From Planctomycetaceae bacterium (lineage in GTDB: Bacteria; Planctomycetota; Planctomycetia; Pirellulales; Thermoguttaceae), in NCBI GenBank assembly GCA_031283515.1, contig JAITBS010000396.1:1-9818 (forward strand): a DNA stretch of 9,818 nt. The letters are read 5' to 3'. Below the pieces are notes generated by a model that was given only the letters and a program-made list of their open reading frames with translations, was not told where the DNA came from and made no database searches. Below, piece after piece: positions 1 to 6,534 of the stretch (position 1 is the first letter of the stretch; each line of letters starts with the position of its first letter). The position numbers and the translations under genes were made by a program.

Positions 1-3000
1 AATTCGATATTATTTGGTACGAAAATATCGGTGTAGTACGAATATAATACCGGAACAAAATACAAAACAAGAATAAGTGCAAATGCCACTCCGCCCGCTA
101 AACTTAACGCCATCGGAATCATCATCTGCGCCTGAAATGATGTTTCCATCACCATCGGTAATAATCCGCCGATTGTTGTTACGGAAGTCAGCACAATAGG
201 ACGAAACCGATCTTGCCCAACAGTAATCAATGTTTCCCGAAGCGGCATACCGTTACGGATTTTTCGGTTGATAAAGTCAATCATCACAATCGAATCGTTT
301 ACAATAATTCCGCTTAACGCCACAAGACCAAACAAACTCACAAATGAAAGCGGACGTCCAAACAATAAATGCGTCGCCACAGCACCAACAAGACCAAACG
401 GAATAATCGCCATAATAATTAACGGTTGTAAATAAGAACGGAATTGCATGGTCAACAAAATAAACATCGCACACATCGCCCCCACAAAACCAGACACTAA
501 ACTGTTGACCGAAACCGCAAATTCTTCTTCATGTCCTCCCTTGATTATGTCAATTCCCGGATATTTTTGTTTCAACTTCGGAAAAAATTCCGTATTCAGT
601 AACGTAATAATTTTTTGGGCATTGCCCCGATTTTCATCAACATCAGCTGATACGGTAATTGACCGTTGTTGATTACGCCGAGTGATCGCCGTATAACCCC
701 GAACAACTTCAATATCCGCTAATTCCGTAATCGGATATTCGCCGGTTGCGGTACGAATTCGAATTTCATTAAAATCGCCAAGCGAACGCCGATCCTCACG
801 CGGATAACAAACCATCACCTTCACTTCATGCCGACCACGTTGAAGACGCTGCACCTCCGCACCATAATATGTAGCGCGAATTACCGACGCCAAATCTTCG
901 GGATGCAATCCCATTGCCATCGCTTTTTCCTTGATTTTCAGACGGAACTCATACTTGCCCGGCATATCACTGTCCGTAATATCCTGCGTCCCTTCAAATT
1001 CAGCAAGATACGCTTTCGTTTCCTCCACCGCTTTTTTCAGCATCGCCGATTCACTTGATTTCGCAACAAGAATACTCTCAATAGCACCTCCGGGCGGACC
1101 AAACATTTGTGTTTCAAAAGTTAGTTTATCGGCTCCCGGTACAAGACCGGCTTCTTGCCGCCAACGATCCGCAATTTCCATGCTGCTGATATTCCGCTGA
1201 CTGCCATCAAGGAGTTCAATTTGAACGCTGCCCTGATAAGAGTTTCCGCCTCCAGATGCTCCCGGAAGATTGACACCGCGCTGACTCAATGATGTTCCAA
1301 CAACACGGGCAGAACGTGTTGCCACCGGTGTTCCCGCTTTTTCGTACGCTTTGGCAACTTTCCAAAATGACCGCTCAAGATGCTGCGTCCATTGGTCAGT
1401 CACTTCAGCCGGCGTTCCATTGGGAAATGTTAATGTAACCATAATATCATTGCCGTCCATTTTCGGGAAAAAAACAAACGGCAATGTTCCCGTGTAAACA
1501 AGTGCGGCGGCAATAGCCAACAGACATAAACAACCTGTAATAAAAATACCGCGATTCCACAACACCCATTTTATCGACGGCGCATAGAGTTTCCGAACAG
1601 TAAAATCCATTGCTCCGGTAGTGTAACCGCTTGTCCAACGAAGCGGAATCAGCAGCCATGAAAAAACGTACAAATATCCGCTAAGCATTTTGAGAAACAA
1701 ATTTTTCCGATGCGCCAAATGACACGGTAAAATACTGAAACATTCACCGAGCGACGCAAGGAGCATCGTAATCATAACAACAGGAACAAGATAAACAAGT
1801 TTGCCCATCACTCCGGTAATAAACATCAACGGCAAAAACGCCATTACCGTGGTCATCACAGACGCAAAAATCGACGGAAACACTTCGGCAATTCCATCAA
1901 CCGCCGCATCAAAATAATTCTTACCCCGACTTCGATGAGTGTAAATGTTTTCTCCGGCAACAATAGCATCATCGACAACAATACCAAGACCCATAATCAC
2001 TCCAAACATCGAAATCATATTAAGTGTCAGAGAATTACCGTAAAACCAAATACTCGTTGCACAAATTGCAAACGGAATTCCCAGTGCTGTCCAGAATGCC
2101 AGTTTCAGATCAAGGAACAATGCCAATAAAATGAAAACAATAAGTAAACCCTGAAAACCGTTTTTCAAAAGAAGCCGCAGTCTGGCACGAACTTCAACCG
2201 AATGATCTCCCCACGTAATCAGTGAATAACCTTCCGGCAATGTACCGGACAGATTTTTTTTCGCAACAAAATCATGGACATTATCAACCATTGCTAACAA
2301 GTCTTCATTGGTGTTGCGCAAAACATCAAGAGCAACAACATGTCTGCCTTGAATGGAATCGGTATTGTCGGGAATGCCGGTGGAAGGAGGAGTATAAACG
2401 GTTGCCAGCGCGGAACCGTCAACAAATTCGTCACGAATATAAGCAATTTCATTTAACTTAATGACTGTACCGTTACGAGAAGTAATAAACGGTAATTCCC
2501 CAATTCCCTGACCATCGTAACGCCGATTATCCGTTCGGACATTGATTTCCTGAGACGGCGCACGAATCGTTCCGCCCGGCGTCTGAACATTTTCCGCACG
2601 AATAATCGATGCCGCCTGATCAAGTGTTAAATGATAAGAACGAAGCGTCTCTTCAGGAATTTCAATATCAATTTGATAATCTTTGGTTCCAATAAGATTC
2701 ACCATCGAGATTTTCGGATATTGTAACAGTTCTTCGCGTAAATCTTCGGCAACCTGACGAAGAGCAAGAGCGGATTCAACAGAATCGTTTTCAGGACCGA
2801 GAACACCAATAGAAATAATTGTTTCCTGCATTTTGAGCCGCTGAACTGTCGGTTGTTCAATCATTACAGGAAGTTGCGGCGTAACACGATCAACAGCGTC
2901 TTTAACTTCATTGAGAATACGGTCAACATTTTTGACATTGCTTATATTGCTTGAAAGTTCAAGCAGTATCATGCCGGAACCTTCGTTGGCAGTACTGGTT

Positions 3001-3245
3001 ATTTTCCATATACCTTCGAGAGATTGAAGTGCTTCTTCAATTTTCTGACAGATTCCGTTTTCAACTTCTTCAGGAGTTGCTCCGGGATAAATAACTGAAA
3101 CAATAATTTCGTCCAGATCAAATTCGGGAAATGTTTCACGCCGCAATTGGAAACCACAAATGACCCCAATAATGAGAATAACACTCATCAGAACATTCAT
3201 CGCCGGAGCATTGGAAACCGCCCATCGAATAATCGTATGTAACAT
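1..3245 (-). CDS. RND-family efflux transporter permease subunit (3' end cut by window edge)
   Basis: This is an inner-membrane proton-driven RND pump of the AcrB/MexB superfamily, expected to export substrates with the adaptor encoded just upstream. Reading from ATG 3245 the frame stays open for 1081 codons to the left edge; relatives are about 1030-1100 residues, so only the extreme C-terminus is missing. Visible landmarks: TM1 around residues 14-34; the first porter/periplasmic region with YPGATPEEVE (53-62); TM4 with the proton-relay pair D425/D426 in GIVVDDAIVAGENI; a second periplasmic region at about 590-910 with RGRHEVKVMVCYPREDRRSL; TM10 GLVALSGIIVNDSIVMIDF (973-991); and a last helix at about 1050-1070. 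The position matching AcrB Lys940 is N983, so the relay differs from classic AcrB. No Shine-Dalgarno is seen before the ATG. It lies 114 nt downstream of the adaptor and is probably cotranscribed with it. The substrate (drug, metal or other) cannot be told; family assignment is sure. Confidence 0.95.
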   Translation of the reverse strand, partial: MLHTIIRWAVSNAPAMNVLMSVILIIGVICGFQLRRETFPEFDLDEIIVSVIYPGATPEEVENGICQKIEEALQSLEGIWKITSTANEGSGMILLELSSNISNVKNVDRILNEVKDAVDRVTPQLPVMIEQPTVQRLKMQETIISIGVLGPENDSVESALALRQVAEDLREELLQYPKISMVNLIGTKDYQIDIEIPEETLRSYHLTLDQAASIIRAENVQTPGGTIRAPSQEINVRTDNRRYDGQGIGELPFITSRNGTVIKLNEIAYIRDEFVDGSALATVYTPPSTGIPDNTDSIQGRHVVALDVLRNTNEDLLAMVDNVHDFVAKKNLSGTLPEGYSLITWGDHSVEVRARLRLLLKNGFQGLLIVFILLALFLDLKLAFWTALGIPFAICATSIWFYGNSLTLNMISMFGVIMGLGIVVDDAIVAGENIYTHRSRGKNYFDAAVDGIAEVFPSIFASVMTTVMAFLPLMFITGVMGKLVYLVPVVMITMLLASLGECFSILPCHLAHRKNLFLKMLSGYLYVFSWLLIPLRWTSGYTTGAMDFTVRKLYAPSIKWVLWNRGIFITGCLCLLAIAAALVYTGTLPFVFFPKMDGNDIMVTLTFPNGTPAEVTDQWTQHLERSFWKVAKAYEKAGTPVATRSARVVGTSLSQRGVNLPGASGGGNSYQGSVQIELLDGSQRNISSMEIADRWRQEAGLVPGADKLTFETQMFGPPGGAIESILVAKSSESAMLKKAVEETKAYLAEFEGTQDITDSDMPGKYEFRLKIKEKAMAMGLHPEDLASVIRATYYGAEVQRLQRGRHEVKVMVCYPREDRRSLGDFNEIRIRTATGEYPITELADIEVVRGYTAITRRNQQRSITVSADVDENRGNAQKIITLLNTEFFPKLKQKYPGIDIIKGGHEEEFAVSVNSLVSGFVGAMCAMFILLTMQFRSYLQPLIIMAIIPFGLVGAVATHLLFGRPLSFVSLFGLVALSGIIVNDSIVMIDFINRKIRNGMPLRETLITVGQDRFRPIVLTSVTTIGGLLPMVMETSFQAQMMIPMALSLAGGVAFALILVLYFVPVLYSYYTDIFVPNNIE

Positions 3246-3297
3246 AATTACGTAATATTATTTTAGTTTTAAATTCAACGGAGACTCTCTATTTTCA

Positions 3298-3368
3298 GAA
3301 TACAACTTATTATCACGATACCGTTTATTTTTACGATACGTTTATTTTTGCGATACAAATTATTTTTG
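3298..3368. repeat. Degenerate 18-bp tandem repeat spanning the stop codon of the adaptor gene
   Basis: Four units of 17-18 bp lie head to tail at 3298-3315, 3316-3333, 3334-3350 and 3351-3368. The plus-strand consensus is roughly cgatacgtttatttttg. The unit at 3351-3368 contains the TAA stop (3360-3362) of the adaptor gene, and the next unit carries another TAA in the same reading frame. It fills much of the 114-nt gap before the RND start. It looks like slipped-strand duplication of the gene's 3' end. The last two units match best; the outermost (3298-3315) is weak. Confidence 0.7.
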
Positions 3369-4727
3369 AGCAACATTTTTTGTTCCGGTGTTAATAACCA
3401 GAACATTTCCGCCTTCAACCGGAGCAGCAAGCGGTGAAACAACAACAAGATCGCTTGGCGATAATTCTTCCGAATCCGCGTAAAACAATACGCTGTCTGA
3501 AACAGTTGTTGCAACACGAATTGTATGACGATGTAATTTACCGTTGGTTGCCGTCCAGATGGTGTTTCCGGGCAACAACGCTTTTTCAGGAATCCGGTAC
3601 AACGAAACAACAGGTTTAGAATGAACAATAATAGAAACGTACATTCCTGAAAACAAAGTCGGCGGTGCATTTTTTGTACCATTTTCGGGAACATGGACAG
3701 AATGGACAGATTGAGGATCATCAACTTTCACTCGGCAAGGAACCATCCGTGTTATCGCATTGAGACCGCCGCCGTCCAATGTTTGAAGTCTTCCTTCCCA
3801 TGCCCATTGTTCGCCGTCGATTTCGTACAAAATTGTTACCGGAGTTGGCGGGAAAATATAACCGCTGTTTTCTGTTTCGGTTTGACGCCAAATCCATTGA
3901 ATCTGTTTCATGTACAAACTGCATTGAATTTCCAGTTGTGATGTATCCAGAATTTTCGCAACACTTGTTCCTCGTTGGACGAATGAATTGACTTCAAAGG
4001 AATCCGATGTAACAACTCCACTGATAGGGGCTTTAACTTCGGTACGTTCCAAATTCAGTTTTGCCGTTTTAAGTGCAATTTCTTCTTTTCGAAGCGCAAC
4101 TGCGAGTTTACTTTTTTGAGTTTCATAAATACGGAGTTGGTTGTTTAATTTCTGAATGGTTTCTTCTGCGCTTAACAATGAAGACTGAACCGTATCCAAT
4201 TCTGCCGCAGAAATAGCGTTACGTTGAGCCAGAATCTGATTCCGTTCCAAATCCCGTTTACGAATTTCGAGTTGTTTTGCGGCGAGTTCCAATTCTTTTT
4301 TTGTATTTTCTATCTGAACCGTATTTTCGGTAAGATTGACTTTAGCTTGTTCGATGGCTTCGATCAATTGTTCAACTTCGAGAGCATAATCTGTCGGATC
4401 AATTCGCAACAAAATTTCTCCCGCCTGAACAGAATGTCCCAAGCGGCAATCATCTGATTTGTAAACGATCCGCCCAGTAATTTCCGGTACGATATCGAGT
4501 TGCCGAAACGGAATGACTTCGCCGTCGATTTTGAAATCAATACCGCCGCGATGCCGTTCAATAGGAACCGCTTCCACAGTGTCCACTGTTACCACAGTGT
4601 CGGAAATTTTCGGAACAGCTTTGGGAATCATCAGAAATCCAATAATAATTCCCGTCAATACCAAAAGTACCAACGAAATTGCCGACCGAAAAAGAACAGG
4701 TAGAATTGAAATTTTTGTTGTTCTCAT
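3360..4727 (-). CDS. RND efflux periplasmic adaptor (membrane fusion protein, HlyD/AcrA-like)
   Basis: This 455-residue adaptor links the inner-membrane RND pump to an outer-membrane channel. Domain order from sequence: a short cytoplasmic N-terminus and one membrane anchor at about residues 14-34, with no lipobox Cys; the first half of the biotinyl-lipoyl domain (about 70-110, containing EITGRIVYKSDDCRLGHSV); a long alpha-hairpin coiled coil (about 113-226, rich in E/K/Q/L); the second lipoyl half (229-260, VKAPISGVVTSDSF); a beta-barrel (about 263-370); and a membrane-proximal C-terminal domain ending NVAQK. Length and order are normal for the family. It starts at ATG 4727 without a clear Shine-Dalgarno; a plausible promoter lies about 50 nt upstream. 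It is first in the operon, and the permease follows 114 nt later. The gene ends inside a tandem repeat. The family is clear; the substrate is unknown. Confidence 0.93.
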   Translation of the reverse strand: MRTTKISILPVLFRSAISLVLLVLTGIIIGFLMIPKAVPKISDTVVTVDTVEAVPIERHRGGIDFKIDGEVIPFRQLDIVPEITGRIVYKSDDCRLGHSVQAGEILLRIDPTDYALEVEQLIEAIEQAKVNLTENTVQIENTKKELELAAKQLEIRKRDLERNQILAQRNAISAAELDTVQSSLLSAEETIQKLNNQLRIYETQKSKLAVALRKEEIALKTAKLNLERTEVKAPISGVVTSDSFEVNSFVQRGTSVAKILDTSQLEIQCSLYMKQIQWIWRQTETENSGYIFPPTPVTILYEIDGEQWAWEGRLQTLDGGGLNAITRMVPCRVKVDDPQSVHSVHVPENGTKNAPPTLFSGMYVSIIVHSKPVVSLYRIPEKALLPGNTIWTATNGKLHRHTIRVATTVSDSVLFYADSEELSPSDLVVVSPLAAPVEGGNVLVINTGTKNVAQK

Positions 4728-4752
4728 ATTATTTGTCGTGTTTTTTCAAAAA

Positions 4753-4776
4753 AAGGAAAGAATCAAGGAAAGAATC
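4753..4776. repeat. Perfect 12-bp tandem duplication in the efflux operon leader
   Basis: The plus-strand unit aaggaaagaatc occurs twice with no gap (4753-4764, 4765-4776). On the coding strand this is a pyrimidine-rich GATTCTTTCCTT pair, 26-49 nt upstream of the adaptor ATG and at or just after the predicted transcription start. It would change leader length or initial transcribed sequence if it gained or lost a unit. Confidence 0.8.
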
Positions 4777-4779
4777 AGA

Positions 4780-4807
4780 GTTATACTTAATTATTCGATA
4801 CACTCAA
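4780..4807 (-). promoter_or_regulatory. Candidate sigma70-type promoter of the efflux operon
   Basis: On the minus strand a TTGAGT box (4807-4802) is separated by 16 bp from a TATAAC box (4785-4780). Four of six and five of six bases match the -35 and -10 consensus. It would start transcription near 4773 and give a leader of about 45 nt before the adaptor ATG at 4727. The surroundings are AT-rich, so chance matches are possible. No operator palindrome is recognised. Confidence 0.4.
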
Positions 4808-4921
4808 TACGCAGCAATATATTATTACTTACCGGCTTATATTTAACACCTTTATCCGAAAAATGTTTCGTGATTTTTTCGGTAATAATTTACGCCTAAC
4901 TGCCGAAGAAAGTGATTCAGA

Positions 4922-4965
4922 GATAGACGACCTTTTGCTGTGAAGGTTATTTAACTTATGGTCGT
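4922..4965 (+). repeat. Dispersed repeat A, left copy
   Basis: It starts gatagacgaccttttgctgt and ends ggttatttaacttatggtcg plus t. It aligns in the same orientation with 7960-8017, which starts gataggcgacccttctctga and ends ggttatttaacatatagtcg plus t. The right copy has about 14-16 extra bases in the middle. Both ends are conserved, so this is a repeat family rather than one short chance match. The two copies flank the ATPase/nuclease-like cassette. Confidence 0.6.
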
Positions 4966-5175
4966 GTCGGTTTTCTTGCCGACAATGAATTAGATTAACG
5001 GAGGCAATTGATATTGTGTGCGGTTTGGGGTTCTGATTTTTCATTAACCATAATAACAGCAAGAAGTTCGACCTGAGTAAAGCCAAACGGTGGAAAATGG
5101 ACAAAGGATAAGAAATTTCCTGAGCAATATTGAAATAACGAACATTCTTTGTTCTTATCTTTTTGCTACATTTAT

Positions 5176-5187
5176 CCCCCCCCCCCC
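5176..5187. repeat. Homopolymeric C12 tract (G12 on the minus strand)
   Basis: Twelve consecutive C residues lie in otherwise AT-rich intergenic DNA, about 450 bp upstream of the efflux adaptor start. Such tracts slip readily in replication. No gene or promoter is evident across it, so a phase-variation role is not shown. The exact length is also vulnerable to sequencing error. Confidence 0.85.
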
Positions 5188-5388
5188 ATAATTGCCCAAT
5201 TTAACATAGACTTTTTCGCTGAAATTTTCATGATAAATTTCTTTCAGAGTTTTAAATTTTGAACTTATAATTTGTGCAAATCTAACCGTTGTTTGGGTTC
5301 AAGATACGACACCGTTTTGAAGAACACGCAAATATACTCAAAAATAAATCACCTGTCAATACCTCTTTTTAAAACATTTTCCCAATGC

Positions 5389-5484
5389 TTTGTTAATCTT
5401 AAAATTGGGAACAGACAGAAAAGGTAACCCTGACCAAACGTGCTTATCGGAAAACACAACATCATAAAATTAAAGATTAACAAA
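5389..5484. repeat. Separated inverted repeat
   Basis: tttgttaatcttaaaatt (5389-5406) is nearly the reverse complement of aattaaagattaacaaa (5468-5484), with one indel and one mismatch. The arms are separated by about 60 bp. The left arm also carries a smaller cccaat/attggg pair (5381-5386 and 5403-5408). It could be the ends of a small decayed element or a weak RNA structure; no function is inferred. Confidence 0.5.
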
Positions 5485-5559
5485 ACATGAGCGTTCACAG
5501 GTTGGTGTGTTAAAATGGATAGAATTTTAACAGACTCGCAATTTTCAAATTTGTTTTTT

Positions 5560-5584
5560 CGTAATCTATCAGTGGAATTTTTTA
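5560..5584 (+). repeat. Solo copy of the AATCTATCAGTG terminal repeat
   Basis: cgtaatctatcagtggaatt is followed by a T run. It matches the left end of the 237-bp element at 5692 (cgtaatctatcagtggcatt) and the reverse complement of that element's right end. Here it is not followed by the usual TTCACCC segment but runs into a cacgaa-rich hairpin, which suggests a truncated or recombined copy. Confidence 0.75.
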
Positions 5585-5671
5585 AACACGAACCACACGA
5601 AAAATCACGGAAGAACACGAAAAGAGTCAAAACCAAAAGTTCGTATTTTTCGTGTTATTTTGTGTGTTTCG
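5585..5671. repeat. Imperfect hairpin repeat rich in cacga/tcgtg
   Basis: The left arm (about 5586-5623, aacacgaaccacacgaaaaa then atcacgg and aacacg) is imperfectly complementary to the right arm (about 5640-5671, ttcgtatttttcgtgttatt then ttgtgtgtttcg). Similar cacgaa-type intergenic repeats are, from memory, common in several environmental lineages, so this is probably one copy of a genome-wide family. It lies between the two AATCTATCAGTG copies. Confidence 0.6.
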
Positions 5672-5691
5672 AGTTGTAAAATAGAAAACAT

Positions 5692-5928
5692 CGTAATCTA
5701 TCAGTGGCATTTTTGTTTTTCGATTTTCACCCTGATAGGGGCAGTGGCAAGTTGATAGTTGAGAGTGGATAGTTGATAGTGCCGCAAGCGGAAGTATTAC
5801 CGTTTGGGTATTACTCCGCTTGCGAACTATCCACTATCAACTCTCAACTACTCGCTTGACCTACGGTTATGAAAATACCACCCCTTCAGGGTGAAGAATA
5901 AAAAATAATCATTCCACTGATAGATTAC
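5692..5928. mobile_element. 237-bp nested-palindrome element with inverted terminal repeats (MITE-like)
   Basis: The ends are inverted repeats of about 47 bp. The left begins gtaatctatcagtggcattt and runs through ttttcaccctgatagggg to about 5741. The right, read on the minus strand from 5928, begins gtaatctatcagtggaatga and runs through cttcaccctgaagggg to about 5881. A second palindrome is nested inside: the arms 5750-5779 and 5825-5850 (based on agttgatagttgagagtgga), closed by a ccgcaagcgga/tccgcttgcg stem (5782-5792 and 5814-5824). There is no coding capacity and no clear target-site duplication. It sits 60 bp past the stop of the 180-residue gene, so its hairpin could also stop transcription from the cassette. 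Whether it moves by transposase or is a REP-like repeat is not known. Confidence 0.65.
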
Positions 5929-5988
5929 AATTTACCTAAATTAATTACCGGCATCTGCACACGAGGAATTATTTCGTACATAATATCG

Positions 5989-6531
5989 TTAAGACAATGA
6001 TTCCAGTGTTGGCGGTTTGTTGGGATCGTAATTTTTTGAAAGGTAATTATCAGGAGCAGAACCTGTTCGTTGAGGATGGACAGGTCTTTTCGGTAACGGC
6101 TTTTCTTGGAATAAAACAAAACGTTTTTTATATTCGTTGCAATTAAAATCGTGATCATGAAACTGTTTCAGTATCGAAATAATATAATCAAACAAACATT
6201 CCGATGCACGGAATTTTTGAATAATTTCCCTGCCTCTGATTTTGTTAGACTTCATTTCCAAAAACACAAGAAATTTTCTGCGTCTCAGTTTGGTAATAAG
6301 CAGGTAATCACAACGTTTTAGACTTCCGTTTTCGTTGCAAAATATTTGATCATTCGCCTGACAGTAATCAAGTTTCATCAAAACCGAATCGTCCGAAACA
6401 CCGTTAATTTGAACTTCACGCAGTTTGGCACTACAGTCGTTTTCTTTAAGAATTGCCGTGCGTGCATTGATTTCACCGAAGACGCCCGGAACAAGAATTT
6501 TCTGCAACATCTCTTTAATCCGAATACTCAT
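5989..6531 (-). CDS. Small protein with PD-(D/E)xK-like nuclease signature, partner of the AAA ATPase
   Basis: I do not recognise this 180-residue protein as a named family. The centre reads as a hydrophobic-strand pair with acidic residues: CDYLLIT (74-80, D75) and KFLVFLEMKSNK (86-97, E92-x-K94), followed by a helix with Q105 in REIIQKFRAS. D...ExK plus a downstream Gln is the arrangement of PD-(D/E)xK nucleases, and E20 could supply the early acidic residue. No signal peptide or membrane helix is seen, so it should be cytoplasmic. ATG 6531 is fixed by a perfect AGGAGG 7 nt upstream, inside the end of the ATPase gene. That indicates translational coupling and a shared function, likely an effector controlled by the ATPase. 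The last 30 residues are Pro/Asn-rich and weakly structured. A shifted frame continues to 5925, so a C-terminal frameshift is possible. The gene is well supported; nuclease activity is an inference. Confidence 0.75.
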   Translation of the reverse strand: MSIRIKEMLQKILVPGVFGEINARTAILKENDCSAKLREVQINGVSDDSVLMKLDYCQANDQIFCNENGSLKRCDYLLITKLRRRKFLVFLEMKSNKIRGREIIQKFRASECLFDYIISILKQFHDHDFNCNEYKKRFVLFQEKPLPKRPVHPQRTGSAPDNYLSKNYDPNKPPTLESLS

Positions 6532-6534
6532 TTT

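Larger units (their letters stand above)
4808..5559. other. Gene-free AT-rich intergenic region with several small repeats
   Basis: I see no supportable gene in this stretch. The longest open frames (minus 5104-4829, and minus 5636-5349 overlapping its right end) have no recognisable domain, no ribosome binding site and low-complexity composition. The region contains the left copy of a dispersed repeat (4922-4965), a C12 run (5176-5187) and a separated inverted repeat (5389-5484). It divides the efflux operon from the repeat cluster and the ATPase cassette. Confidence 0.6.

Noticed and set aside
1..3245. Many plus-strand open frames within the permease region
   Set aside because: All are antisense to a continuous 1081-codon RND frame with conserved motifs.
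3298..3368. Short regular repeats considered as a CRISPR remnant
   Set aside because: Units of 17-18 bp adjoin without spacers and are degenerate; this is a simple tandem repeat.
3275..3724. Minus-strand frame of 149 codons overlapping the adaptor gene
   Set aside because: It is an out-of-frame shadow of the adaptor, whose lipoyl and coiled-coil domains are clear in the main frame.
4829..5104. Open frame of 91 codons on the minus strand upstream of the efflux operon
   Set aside because: No domain, no ribosome binding site, odd composition, and it overlaps the left copy of dispersed repeat A; most likely chance.
5349..5636. Open frame of 95 codons on the minus strand
   Set aside because: It reads through the AATCTATCAGTG repeat, half of the cacgaa hairpin and an inverted repeat; it is better explained by repeats than by a gene.
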